This document shows, one piece after another, positions 29,870 through 38,570 of a stretch of 64,000 nucleotides of DNA. Under the pieces are notes generated by a model. It was not told the origin of the DNA, made no database searches, and was given only the letters and a program-made list of their open reading frames with translations. The first letter of the stretch is position 1. Each line of letters begins with the position of its first letter. Source of the DNA: Actinobacillus suis ATCC 33415 (lineage in GTDB: Bacteria > Pseudomonadota > Gammaproteobacteria > Enterobacterales > Pasteurellaceae); NCBI RefSeq assembly GCF_000739435.1, contig NZ_CP009159.1, forward strand, positions 124,001-188,000, in the 5' to 3' direction. The position numbers were made by a program, and so were the translations under genes.

Positions 29870-31714
29870 ATGTTAAACAAAATTTTCAGCTGGTTTGAGG
29901 CGAGAATCGAAACCTATCCGGAAGATGCGCCCAGCACGCCAAAAGCCGGAATTATTCCGTTTATCTTTGAAGCGACCAAAGGTATGCGAGGTTATTTAGT
30001 CATGCTAACCGTGTTAGTTGCGGCGGTCGGGATTATCGAAGCGGTGCTGTTTCAATTTATGGGTGAATTGGTTGACTGGGTAGCAAAATATTCTCCGGTG
30101 CAACTTTGGGCGGAGAAAAGCGGTAGTATTATTGCAATGTTTTGCATCGCTTTGTTAGGGATTTTATTTGTTTTTTTAGCGAGTAGCATCCGCTTTCAAT
30201 CGTTACAAGGCGTATTTCCAATGCGCTTGCGCTGGAATTTCCACCGTTTAATGCTCGGTCAGAGTATGGGCTTTTATCAAGACGAATTTGCCGGACGAGT
30301 TTCAGCAAAAGTGATGCAAACCGCTTTAGCCGTACGTGATGTGATTATGACCTGTGCGGATATGTTGGTTTACGTTGCGGTTTATTTAACGACTTCCAGT
30401 GTGATCTTATTGCAGTTTGACGGTTGGTTGTTTTTGCCATTTATTCTATGGGTTATTGCATTGGCGGTGACGATCCGCATTTTCGTCCCGAAATTGGCGG
30501 AAGCGGCACAGGAACAGTCGGACGCTCGTAGCTTGATGACCGGTCGTATTACCGATGCTTATTCAAATATTGCCACGGTAAAATTGTTCTCACACGGCAA
30601 CCGTGAGTCGGCGTATGCGAAAGAATCAATGCAAGAATTTATGGTCACCGTGCATAAACAAATGCGTCTGGTAACAGTCATCGAAACCCTTACCAATGCG
30701 ATGAGTATCGGTTTAATCGTTGCAACTGCCGGTATTGGTTTATGGTTATGGGGTGCAGAATTAGTTACTGCCGGTGCGATTGCCACTTCAACTGCTTTAG
30801 CTTTACGTATTAAAGGCTTATCGCAATGGATCATGTGGGAGTTTGCTCGTTTATTTGAAAACTTGGGCACGGTACAAGACGGTATGCAAACGCTATCAAA
30901 ACCGCATACGGTAGTAGATAAAGCGGATGCAAAACCGTTGGAAGTCAGCAAAGGTGAAATTAAATTCGAGCACGTCAATTTTGCGTATGATCCGAAAAAG
31001 CCGTTGCTTAAAGATTTTGAATTAACCATTAAAGCCGGTGAAAAAGTCGGTTTAGTCGGACGCAGCGGTGCCGGTAAATCGACACTCACTAACTTGTTGC
31101 TACGTTTTTACGATATTCAAGACGGCTCAATTACGATTGATGGTCAAAATGTACGTGATATTACCCAAGAGAGCCTTCGCTCACAAATCGGTTTAGTGAC
31201 GCAAGATACTTCGCTATTACATCGTTCAGTGCGTGAAAACTTACTTTACGGTCGTCCGAATGCGACCGAGGAAGAAATGCTTAAAGCGGTAGAAAAAGCG
31301 GCAGCGGCGGAATTTATCCCGAATCTACAAGATGCAAAAGGCAGAACCGGTTTTGATGCGCACGTAGGCGAACGAGGGGTAAAACTCTCAGGTGGTCAGC
31401 GTCAACGTATTGCGATTGCGCGTGTGATGTTAAAAGATGCGCCGATTCTGTTATTGGATGAAGCAACCAGTGCGTTGGATTCGGAAGTGGAAGCTGCGAT
31501 TCAAGAAAACCTAACCGAGCTAATGGATGGCAAAACGGTAGTGGCAATTGCTCACCGTCTTTCAACCATTATGGCGATGGATAGACTGATTGTGTTAGAT
31601 AAAGGTGAAATTGTGGAACAAGGCAGCCACGAAGAATTACTGGCACAAAATGGGGTTTACGCTAAACTTTGGGCACACCAAAGCGGTGGGTTCTTAGCTG
31701 AAGATATTCACTAA
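29870..31714 (+). CDS. ABC exporter with fused membrane and ATPase domains
   Basis: Homodimeric-type ABC transporter of 614 residues. The N-terminal half (about residues 35-340) holds six membrane helices. The nucleotide-binding domain has Walker A GRSGAGKST near 397, signature LSGGQRQR near 505 and Walker B ILLLDEATS near 525, then the switch AHRLST. It resembles the multidrug/lipid exporter group (MsbA, YheH, YddA-like), but is longer than MsbA and lacks close identifiers. Ribosome site AGGAAAG. Between luxS and an inverted uptake-signal terminator; no partner gene. Substrate unknown. Confidence 0.85.
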   Translation: MLNKIFSWFEARIETYPEDAPSTPKAGIIPFIFEATKGMRGYLVMLTVLVAAVGIIEAVLFQFMGELVDWVAKYSPVQLWAEKSGSIIAMFCIALLGILFVFLASSIRFQSLQGVFPMRLRWNFHRLMLGQSMGFYQDEFAGRVSAKVMQTALAVRDVIMTCADMLVYVAVYLTTSSVILLQFDGWLFLPFILWVIALAVTIRIFVPKLAEAAQEQSDARSLMTGRITDAYSNIATVKLFSHGNRESAYAKESMQEFMVTVHKQMRLVTVIETLTNAMSIGLIVATAGIGLWLWGAELVTAGAIATSTALALRIKGLSQWIMWEFARLFENLGTVQDGMQTLSKPHTVVDKADAKPLEVSKGEIKFEHVNFAYDPKKPLLKDFELTIKAGEKVGLVGRSGAGKSTLTNLLLRFYDIQDGSITIDGQNVRDITQESLRSQIGLVTQDTSLLHRSVRENLLYGRPNATEEEMLKAVEKAAAAEFIPNLQDAKGRTGFDAHVGERGVKLSGGQRQRIAIARVMLKDAPILLLDEATSALDSEVEAAIQENLTELMDGKTVVAIAHRLSTIMAMDRLIVLDKGEIVEQGSHEELLAQNGVYAKLWAHQSGGFLAEDIH

Positions 31715-31727
31715 TTCTTCATACATA

Positions 31728-31773
31728 ACAAGCGGTCGAATTTGCAGAAAATTTTGCAAATTCGACCGCTTGT
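31728..31773. terminator. Inverted uptake-signal pair forming a bidirectional terminator
   Basis: Perfect 19-bp inverted repeat (31728-31746 with 31755-31773). Each arm begins with the uptake signal ACAAGCGGTC. Lies between two converging genes (ABC exporter and HAD phosphatase). Confidence 0.85.
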
Positions 31774-31790
31774 CATTTATGCGCCAGTCA

Positions 31791-32441
31791 TTAAAGCTGT
31801 GCTAAAAACGGCTGATTAATCGCATTCATTTGTGCCAATTTAAAATCTGCTAATGCCCAGTAATTTTCATGAAATTCTAGTGGATTTGGGATCACAATAC
31901 AGCTCATCGAAGCGGCTTTAACTGAGATCATACCCGTTTTAGAATCTTCAATCCCGACGCATTCGGCAGGGGCGATTCCTAAGCCTTGTGCCGCTTGTAA
32001 ATATACTGCCGGATGTGGCTTGCTATAAGGCAGCTCTGCGCCGGAAGCGATATAACTGAAATAATCGGCAATACCACAACTTTTGACAATGTTTTCTAAC
32101 ATATAGCGTGGTGACGCAGAAGCAATTGCGATTTTTATGTCATTTTGTGCAAGTAATTCCAAGGTTTCCGGTACGCCATTCATCAGCGGTTTCGCTTTTA
32201 AAATATTACTGATTGCCGCATCTAATAGTTCTTGAGCGACTTTTTCGATATCCAAAGGCTTTTGGTACAATTCACTGGCATATCGTAATACTGGTACGGA
32301 CGGCATTCCTCGAGTACAGGCAAGTTCTTGTTCGGTAATCGGAATACCATAGTGATGTAAAAGATCTAACTCTGTCTGTTGCCATAAGGGTTCTGAGTCA
32401 ATCAGCACGCCGTCCATATCAAAGATAAATGCTTTTTTCAT
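31791..32441 (-). CDS. HAD-family sugar-phosphate phosphatase (YniC/HxpB-like)
   Basis: HAD subfamily IA enzyme of 216 residues. Motif I is FDMDGVLIDSEPLW with both catalytic Asp, motif II IAIASASPRYML, and motif IV VGIEDSKTGMISVKAAS. The WQQTELDLLHHYGIP cap segment is like E. coli YniC (2-deoxyglucose-6-phosphatase). Ribosome site TAAGGAAAA before ATG 32441. Exact substrate is inference. Monocistronic, converging on the ABC exporter. Confidence 0.85.
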   Translation of the reverse strand: MKKAFIFDMDGVLIDSEPLWQQTELDLLHHYGIPITEQELACTRGMPSVPVLRYASELYQKPLDIEKVAQELLDAAISNILKAKPLMNGVPETLELLAQNDIKIAIASASPRYMLENIVKSCGIADYFSYIASGAELPYSKPHPAVYLQAAQGLGIAPAECVGIEDSKTGMISVKAASMSCIVIPNPLEFHENYWALADFKLAQMNAINQPFLAQL

Positions 32442-32652
32442 AATTTTTCCTTACTTGTAAACATAGTGCTAAATATTGTACAAGATTTAATCTTTTCGAT
32501 TGAAATAATTATTTCATTTCACTTGGCAATGATCAAAAAGCGGTGAGATTTACCTGATTTTTTACGATACTAAAATTAGTATGTTTTATGCTGAAACCGT
32601 GTGTACAATATAGCTTACGTTTTATTAATTAGCTTATTTACTAGGAGAAAAA

Positions 32653-33216
32653 ATGGCGATTGTTTCTGTTCCGGTTGAAAAATCATACCGTTTACTCAAT
32701 ATTGGCCCGACAACGTTAGTTTCGGCAAAAGCGGATAACATTGAAAATGTCATGGCGGTGGCTTGGTCTTGTGCCTTGGATTACGGCCCGCTTTCTAAGG
32801 TTACAACCGTATTAGATAAGCAAGCTTTTACACGAGGTTTGGTTGAGAAAAGCGGTTTATTTGCGATTCAAATTCCGGTAGCAAACCAAGCGGAATTAGT
32901 GCTGAAGCTCGGTTCGACTTCACGTCATAGCGATCCTCATAAATTGGATAATGTTGAGATTTTTTATCAAGACGGTTTTGATATTCCGTTGGTAAAAGGT
33001 TGCGCTGGGTGGATTTTATGTGAATTGATCCGAAATCAAGAGAACCAGCAAGATCATGATCTTTTTATCGGAAAAGTGTTAGCGGCTTATGCCGATGATC
33101 GCGTGTTTAAAGATAACCACTGGATTTTTGACCAAGCTGAAAATGACCTACGTACGCTACATTATGTTGCCGGAGGACAGTTTTATTTGATTGGCGAAAG
33201 TTTGGAAGTGAAATAG
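32653..33216 (+). CDS. Flavin-reductase-like FMN-binding protein
   Basis: Cytoplasmic protein of 187 residues with a split-barrel flavin-binding fold. It opens SVPVEKSYRLLNIGPTTLVSA, followed by NVMAVAWSCALD and a central GLFAIQIPVANQA, the order typical of flavin reductase-like proteins (DIM6/NTAB family). Ribosome site AGGAGAAAAA. An upstream gap of 210 bases separates it from the divergent HAD gene. Substrate and partner unknown. Confidence 0.8.
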   Translation: MAIVSVPVEKSYRLLNIGPTTLVSAKADNIENVMAVAWSCALDYGPLSKVTTVLDKQAFTRGLVEKSGLFAIQIPVANQAELVLKLGSTSRHSDPHKLDNVEIFYQDGFDIPLVKGCAGWILCELIRNQENQQDHDLFIGKVLAAYADDRVFKDNHWIFDQAENDLRTLHYVAGGQFYLIGESLEVK

Positions 33217-33297
33217 CGCTTTCATGCTAGCGGCTAATGACTAGCTCGCCAAAAAGTAGCATAATACGCCCCTTAAATTTTATCAGTAGGAGAGACA

Positions 33298-33972
33298 ATG
33301 AGCGATAAATTAGCCGCACCTTTAACCAGTGAAGAATTTGAGTTACTTGATGAGCTATTATTTTCGTATGCCAATAAAGGCGATGAAGATGCGATTTTAT
33401 TAAACGTTTCGGAATTAGATGGTTTTTTAACCGCAATTTTATCATCCGTAAATGTACCGGCAATGACGGATTGGTTACCGATTTTGTTTAATAATGACGT
33501 GCCTAATTTAGAAGACAAACGTTCGAAGCAATTTATTGAGTTGGTTTCTCGTCATTACAATTCATTGGCCCAAACACTTCTCAACGACAAAAAAGAATAT
33601 CACCCGATTTTTTGGGAAGAGCGTGTCGGTCGCCGTAAATTAGTGGTCGTTTCTCCTTGGTGTGGTGGCTATATTGTTGGCACAATGGCGGCAAATTGGC
33701 AAAATCTCTCAGCAGAAATTCAGCCATATTTTGATTTAATCGAACAGCACGCCAAATCAAGCTATGCGGAGCAAATGCCACCGTTGGAAGAGCAGCGCAA
33801 AATTGAAAAAGCGCTTCGTAATGCGGCATTAGCTATTTTTGAACAGGTTAATGAAGCTGCACCATTACTTGAAAAGCCACAACCTTACGTAAATCAAAAT
33901 AAAGTGGGCGTAAATGAGCCTTGTCCGTGTGGAAGCGGTAAAAAATACAAAAAATGTTGTATGAATAAATAA
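33298..33972 (+). CDS. UPF0149/YecA-family protein with C-terminal SEC-C zinc motif
   Basis: Protein of 224 residues. The N-terminal 170 residues look like the YgfB/YecA (UPF0149) helical domain ([12 protein letters not shown], then a WCGGYIVG segment). The tail [16 protein letters not shown] is a SEC-C zinc finger (CxCxnCC), the same motif that ends SecA and binds SecB or ribosomes. Ribosome site AGGAGAGAC before ATG 33298. Strong terminator follows. Function unknown; E. coli YecA associates with the translation/SecA pathway. Confidence 0.82.
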   Translation: MSDKLAAPLTSEEFELLDELLFSYANKGDEDAILLNVSELDGFLTAILSSVNVPAMTDWLPILFNNDVPNLEDKRSKQFIELVSRHYNSLAQTLLNDKKEYHPIFWEERVGRRKLVVVSPWCGGYIVGTMAANWQNLSAEIQPYFDLIEQHAKSSYAEQMPPLEEQRKIEKALRNAALAIFEQVNEAAPLLEKPQPYVNQNKVGVNEPCPCGSGKKYKKCCMNK

Positions 33973-33977
33973 TCACT

Positions 33978-34008
33978 AAGCCGTATCTTGTTGTGCAAGA
34001 TACGGCTT
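33978..34008 (+). terminator. Terminator of the UPF0149/SEC-C gene
   Basis: Thirteen-bp perfect stem (33978-33990 with 33996-34008), 5-base loop, ending in a T run. A second small palindrome AAAGCGGT/ACCGCTTT follows at about 34019-34042, a degenerate uptake-signal pair. Confidence 0.88.
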
Positions 34009-34081
34009 TTTTTGCAAAAAAAGCGGTAAATTTAACCGCTTTCTTTTAGAATAGATTAAAGATTATATTTAGGAGAAAATA

Positions 34082-35122
34082 ATGAAAGTGATAAATGTAG
34101 CGATTGCCGGTGTCGGCTATTCCAGCCGAGTTTTTCATGTGCCTTTTTTTAAACAAGATGCTCGCTTTCAAATTATGAAAGTTTTTGAACGTACTACAAA
34201 TAATGCACAGCTTTGGTTACCAGAAGTCGAAACCGTACGTAGCTTTGATGCCTTATTGAGTGATGAAGTGGATTTAGTGGTGATCACCACACCAAATCAA
34301 ACGCACTATGAGATGGTGAAAAGTGCGTTATTAGCTGGTAAACACGTTTTAGTTGAGAAGCCGCTTGTAGCGAGTGCCGCAGAAGCATTAGAACTAGAAC
34401 AGTTAGCTAAACAGCAAAATGTGGTGCTATATGTTTACCAAAATCGCCGTTGGGATAGCCATATTGCCACTGCAAAAGAAGTCTTGGCTAAAAATTTAGT
34501 GGGCGAGGTAGTGGATTGTGAAATTCGCTTTGATCGTTATGCCAAAGGTAAAAATGCCAAAGTATGGAAAGAAGCGGGCGATCGTGGCACTGGGTTAGTT
34601 TATGACTTAGGTGTACATTTGATTGACCAAGCGGTTTATCTGTTTGGCAAGCCGCAAGCGGTATTCGCCGATATTCGTTATCAGCATGATAAAGCGTTGG
34701 TGGACGATAATTTTGATTTACATCTCTACTACGAAAACGGTTTAAAAGTTGCCTTACAAGCGTCTAAATATGCACGAGAACCAAGCCCTGCATTCGTATT
34801 GCATGGCAAAAACGGCTCTTATATGAAACAAGCGACAGACAGCCAAGAAGCGCATTTAAGCAAAGGTGTGCAGCCAATTGGCAACTGGAATGCAGAGCCG
34901 GAAACTGAATGGGGCATATTACATACGGAAATTGACGGTGAAGTAATTCGTAAGCCTTACCCGAATGCTCAAGCCAGTTATCAAAATTTAGTGGATGATT
35001 TATACCAAGTACTCACAACAAGTGCAGAGCCAATCGTAAAATTAGCAGAAGTCACTTTAGTTTTACGTATTATCGAAGCGGCATTTGAAAGTGCGCATAA
35101 AGGTCAGAAGATTACGTTATAA
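34082..35122 (+). CDS. Gfo/Idh/MocA-family NAD(P)-dependent oxidoreductase
   Basis: Dehydrogenase of 346 residues. N-terminal Rossmann motif VAIAGVGYSSRVFHVPFF; the catalytic EKPLV lysine motif near residue 97 is present as LVEKPLVASAAEA. DLGVHLIDQAVYLFG later matches the sugar-binding half. YdgJ and related E. coli proteins are the nearest I recall. Substrates in this family are sugars or cyclitols and cannot be read here. Ribosome site AGGAGAAAA. Monocistronic, followed by an uptake-signal terminator. Confidence 0.85.
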   Translation: MKVINVAIAGVGYSSRVFHVPFFKQDARFQIMKVFERTTNNAQLWLPEVETVRSFDALLSDEVDLVVITTPNQTHYEMVKSALLAGKHVLVEKPLVASAAEALELEQLAKQQNVVLYVYQNRRWDSHIATAKEVLAKNLVGEVVDCEIRFDRYAKGKNAKVWKEAGDRGTGLVYDLGVHLIDQAVYLFGKPQAVFADIRYQHDKALVDDNFDLHLYYENGLKVALQASKYAREPSPAFVLHGKNGSYMKQATDSQEAHLSKGVQPIGNWNAEPETEWGILHTEIDGEVIRKPYPNAQASYQNLVDDLYQVLTTSAEPIVKLAEVTLVLRIIEAAFESAHKGQKITL

Positions 35123-35140
35123 GTAAAACGGAAGGTTTAC

Positions 35141-35182
35141 AAGCGGTTGGATTTGCAAAAAATTTTGCAGATTCGACCGCTT
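35141..35182 (+). terminator. Uptake-signal-derived terminator
   Basis: Twenty-base arms (35141-35160 with 35163-35182) match at 17 positions; the left arm starts within ACAAGCGGT, and the right arm runs into eight T. Follows the Gfo/Idh/MocA gene. Confidence 0.7.
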
Positions 35183-35254
35183 TTTTTTGTAAGGTTTCAA
35201 TTATATATCATGACTTATAACAACTTCGTTTAATGATAGATTTAAGGATATTGT

Positions 35255-36598
35255 ATGGAACAGCTCTCAGTAGAGAATTTAGTGATTGGTTTTGGTAAAG
35301 CTGGAAAAACCTTAGCGACGGATTTAGCTAAAGCAGGACAATCAGTGATTTTGGTGGAACAAAGTGAAGCAATGTACGGCGGCACTTGTATCAATATTGG
35401 TTGTATCCCTTCTAAAAAATTATTGGTAGAAGGACAGAAAGGGCAAAATGTGGCGGATAAAGTCACTGTATTTAATCAGTCAATGACGGCAAAAAACGGC
35501 TTAATCGGTAAATTGCGTACCGCAAATTTTGCTAAGTTAGATAGCCTTGAAAATGTGCGTATTATTACCGCCAAAGCGAGTTTTAAAGACGAACATACTG
35601 TGTTATTAAACGGTCGTGACGGCGAATTTGAAGTAGGTGCCGATAAAATTTTTATCAATACCGGTGCGAGTTCAAATCGTTTAGCGATTGAAGGAGCGGA
35701 TAGCGCGAGAATTTATGACAGTACGGGAATTCTATCTTTAACTGAGCGCCCGGATCGCCTTGTGATCGTTGGCGGCGGTTATATTTCATTAGAATTTGCC
35801 TTTATGTATCAAGCATTTGGTAGCCAAGTTACTATTTTAGAGAATGGCGATACTTTCTTGGCACGTGAAGATCGTGATATGGCGGAAGCGATGCTTGATG
35901 TATTGAATCGTAAAGGTATCCAAGTGCATTTAGGTGTGCAAACGGAACGTTTCATTGAAAATGCAGATTCGACTACCGTAGCCACCAATCAAGGTGAATT
36001 TGTTGCCGACGCGGTATTAGTTGCGATCGGTCGCCGTGCGAATACAGAAGGTTTAGCGCTTGAAAATGCCGGTATTAAGCTAAATGAGCGAGGTGCAATC
36101 ATTACCGATGAACAATTACGTGTTGCAGGTAAATCACATATTTGGGCGATGGGTGATGTTGCCGGTTCTGCGCAGTTTACCTACATTTCATTAGATGATT
36201 ACCGCATTGTGCGAGACCAATTATTTGCAGAAGGTAAACGTAGCCGTGATGATCGTGCGGTATTCCCGACAGCGGTATTTACCGAGCCACCGTTTGCGCA
36301 TATCGGTTTAACCGAAAGTGCGGCACAAAAATCGGGACGCAATGTAATTGTGAAGAAAATGAAAGCCGAAATGATTCCAAAAGCCAAAGTATTGGGTCAA
36401 ACAGACGGATTGTTGAAAGCCATTATTGATGCAGATACGGATGAAATTTTGGGTGTAACGTTATTCTGTGCAGAAGCACATGAAATTATCAATCTGTTTA
36501 AAATGGCGATGGACTACAAAATTCCGGCAAGCTATGTCAAAAATCAGATCTTTACTCACCCGACAATTATTGAAGGCTTAAACGATTTATTTGCTTAG
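35255..36598 (+). CDS. RclA-like FAD-dependent disulfide oxidoreductase
   Basis: Protein of 447 residues of the pyridine nucleotide-disulfide family. GGTCINIGCIPSKK at about residues 43-56 carries the redox-active CxxxxC. A GGGYISLEFA NAD-binding motif and GDVAGSAQFTYISLDDYRI FAD segment follow, and THPTIIEGLNDLF ends the interface domain. CINIGCIPSK rather than CLNVGCIPSK points to RclA (441 residues), the copper/hypochlorous-acid-linked flavoprotein, over lipoamide dehydrogenase. No rclR/rclB/rclC nearby. Ribosome site AAGGAT before ATG 35255. Confidence 0.82.
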   Translation: MEQLSVENLVIGFGKAGKTLATDLAKAGQSVILVEQSEAMYGGTCINIGCIPSKKLLVEGQKGQNVADKVTVFNQSMTAKNGLIGKLRTANFAKLDSLENVRIITAKASFKDEHTVLLNGRDGEFEVGADKIFINTGASSNRLAIEGADSARIYDSTGILSLTERPDRLVIVGGGYISLEFAFMYQAFGSQVTILENGDTFLAREDRDMAEAMLDVLNRKGIQVHLGVQTERFIENADSTTVATNQGEFVADAVLVAIGRRANTEGLALENAGIKLNERGAIITDEQLRVAGKSHIWAMGDVAGSAQFTYISLDDYRIVRDQLFAEGKRSRDDRAVFPTAVFTEPPFAHIGLTESAAQKSGRNVIVKKMKAEMIPKAKVLGQTDGLLKAIIDADTDEILGVTLFCAEAHEIINLFKMAMDYKIPASYVKNQIFTHPTIIEGLNDLFA

Positions 36599-36655
36599 TT
36601 GGTGAAGAAAGTAATGCCTCATTTGTAAAATGATTTATATGTTGTTATAAAAAAC

Positions 36656-36702
36656 CTGCACTTTAATTTGTTTGCTTATTAAGCTTAACCATTAAAGTGC
36701 AG
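36656..36702. terminator. Bidirectional terminator between the RclA-like and LysR genes
   Basis: Twelve-bp perfect stem (36656-36667 with 36691-36702) with an inner GCTTATTAAGC palindrome in the loop; T runs on both sides. Confidence 0.75.
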
Positions 36703-36711
36703 TTTGTTTTT

Positions 36712-37605
36712 TTATTCAGTTGCGGTAAAAAACTCAATCACCGCTTTAATTCGCCCTACTTTTTGGCTGTGTTGCATAAAGTAAAGATATAACGCTCCAA
36801 AACTTTGCCAATGTTTTTCTAATACTGGTACAAATTCCGTTTTATCAGGCTGAATTGCCATTAATGGTTCAAAAAAACGCCCGATTCCCACCCCTTGCAA
36901 AATAGCAGATTTTGCCACCACCAAGCTATTAACGATCATCGGCATTGGCATTTCTATACGAATATTTTCCCCTTTATCTTGCAATGTTAATGGCATAACA
37001 CGGTTACTGGTTGCAAAGCGAAAGCCGATCAGTTTATGTTGTTGTAATGCATTGAGTGTTTTAGGTAATCCATATTTCTGCTGATACGTTTTTGAAGCGT
37101 AAATGCCTAACCGAAATGGTTCAGTCAGCTTTTTAGCAACCATTTGTTCTTCAACCTGATTACCAAAACGAAATCCTAAATCAAATCCTTGTTTCAGAAT
37201 ATCTACCGTGCCGTCATTGATTGAAATTTCTAACTGAATATCTGGAAATTGCTCGGCAAATTCTCCTAATCTCGGTTCAATGAACAGCCAATAAGCAATA
37301 TGTGGCACGGTCATACGAACCAACCCTTTTGGTTTCTCACTCAAATCTTGCACGGTTTCCACCGCCGTAGAAAGCGATTGCAAGGCATTTTTGGTACTGT
37401 CAATTAAGCGGTGTCCTGCTTCGGTTAATTCCATTTTTCGAGTGGTACGATTAAGCAAAGGTAAACCAACATGGTTTTCCAGTAACTTTAATGACTGACT
37501 TACTGAAGGTGATGCTATTTGTAGTCTTCGTGCAGCACCAGCAATTGAGCCTTCAGCGACAATAGTGTGGAAAACAGTTAGTGCATTGTAGATTGAACTA
37601 TTCAT
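36712..37605 (-). CDS. LysR-family transcriptional regulator
   Basis: Regulator of 297 residues. The N-terminal helix-turn-helix (SIAGAARRLQIASPSVSQSL, then LLNRTTRKMELTEAG) is of the CrgA/AaeR-like subgroup, many of which sense quinones or aromatics. The remainder is a LysR effector domain. Divergent from the YciI / NQO / ABM operon, which is the usual layout for a LysR regulator and its target. Effector unknown. Confidence 0.85.
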   Translation of the reverse strand: MNSSIYNALTVFHTIVAEGSIAGAARRLQIASPSVSQSLKLLENHVGLPLLNRTTRKMELTEAGHRLIDSTKNALQSLSTAVETVQDLSEKPKGLVRMTVPHIAYWLFIEPRLGEFAEQFPDIQLEISINDGTVDILKQGFDLGFRFGNQVEEQMVAKKLTEPFRLGIYASKTYQQKYGLPKTLNALQQHKLIGFRFATSNRVMPLTLQDKGENIRIEMPMPMIVNSLVVAKSAILQGVGIGRFFEPLMAIQPDKTEFVPVLEKHWQSFGALYLYFMQHSQKVGRIKAVIEFFTATE

Positions 37606-37647
37606 TGTGTGATTTTACCTAAGAATGAATTAAGTATTTGCTATCTT

Positions 37648-37662
37648 ATCATTAAAAATGAT
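37648..37662. promoter_or_regulatory. Candidate LysR operator
   Basis: ATCAT-TAAAA-ATGAT palindrome in the 100-base gap between the divergent LysR and YciI genes; contains the T-N11-A pattern of LysR sites. Position supports it; no binding evidence. Confidence 0.45.
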
Positions 37663-37705
37663 TGATTTAAAATAACCACACTTTCAACGAATAGAGGAAC
37701 TCAAA

Positions 37706-38002
37706 ATGTATATCATCAACATTGCTGTAAATAACAATGTAACTGCAGAACAACAAGAAAAACTTTTTGCTGAACACGTAGAATGGTTTAAAAAATACTT
37801 CCAAGCAGGCAGATTTTTAATGCTTGGGCCATTCAAAGATCAAGCCAACGCTGGCGTGATTTTTGCTCACACTGATAGCCGTGCGGAATTGGATCAAATT
37901 TTAGCGGAAGATTGTTACTACCCAAACTTAGCCGACTATGAAATCCGTGAATTTGAGCCAAAACTCATTGCAGCAAACATCACTGAATTTGCAGGAAAAT
38001 AA
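37706..38002 (+). CDS. YciI-family protein
   Basis: Small cytoplasmic protein of 98 residues with the YciI ferredoxin-like fold. ERVE-like HVEWFKKYFQAGRFLMLGPF carries the conserved HxxW and GPF, and a following NAGVIFAHTDSRAELDQIL segment completes it. The family includes a dehalogenase-like lyase (5-chloromuconolactone) and others of unknown activity. Ribosome site AGAGGAAC before ATG 37706. First of three tightly spaced genes; the quinone-reductase gene starts 10 bases after its stop. Confidence 0.85.
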   Translation: MYIINIAVNNNVTAEQQEKLFAEHVEWFKKYFQAGRFLMLGPFKDQANAGVIFAHTDSRAELDQILAEDCYYPNLADYEIREFEPKLIAANITEFAGK

Positions 38003-38012
38003 GGATCTCAAC

Positions 38013-38570
38013 ATGAAAAGTGTGCTTATTGTTTCAGGACACCCGGATTTAACAACCTCTATCGCTAACCAAGTGATTTTAGATGAAACGGCAAAATTAT
38101 TGCCGAATGCGGAAATCCGAAAATTAGATCAACTCTTTAAAAATGGTACGTTTGATATTGCTGCTGAGCAAGCCGCAGTACTCAATGCCGATATTATCGT
38201 ATTCCAATTCCCATTCTCGTGGTTTAGTTTTTCTGGCGTAATGAAATTATGGTTAGACGAGGTGTTTGAACACGGTTTCGCTCATGGTTCAACCGCCAAA
38301 TTAGCGGGCAAAAAATTGATTATCTCTACCACCACTGGTGCACCATTAGCGCTTTATCAAAAAGAGGGCTTTTTTGAGCATACAATGGAAGATTTTGCCC
38401 CGCAGTTTGAAATGATGGCAAAACTCTGCAACCTTGATTATGCAGGCTATATCTACACTAACGGTATCGGCTACACCAGCCGTGAAAACCAAGAAAAAAT
38501 TGATGCCCAAAAACAAGAAGCAAAAAAACACGCAGAGCGTTTGAACAGCTTAATTAGGAGTTTGCAATAA
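38013..38570 (+). CDS. NAD(P)H-dependent quinone reductase (flavodoxin fold)
   Basis: Enzyme of 185 residues of the KefF/MdaB/YwrO group. VLIVSGHPDLTTSIANQ is the flavin phosphate loop, and FQFPFSWFSFSGVMKLWLDE is the FMN isoalloxazine-contact hallmark. Likely reduces quinones or electrophiles with two electrons. I chose ATG 38013, after AAGGATC; an earlier start at 37938 would overlap yciI by 65 bases. Stop overlaps the next ATG by one base (TAATG), so translation is coupled. Confidence 0.85.
   Translation: MKSVLIVSGHPDLTTSIANQVILDETAKLLPNAEIRKLDQLFKNGTFDIAAEQAAVLNADIIVFQFPFSWFSFSGVMKLWLDEVFEHGFAHGSTAKLAGKKLIISTTTGAPLALYQKEGFFEHTMEDFAPQFEMMAKLCNLDYAGYIYTNGIGYTSRENQEKIDAQKQEAKKHAERLNSLIRSLQ

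Noticed and set aside
35255..36598. Call as dihydrolipoamide dehydrogenase (lpd)
   Set aside because: CINIGCIPSK instead of the usual CLNVGCIPSK, shorter length and no pyruvate or oxoglutarate dehydrogenase genes nearby.
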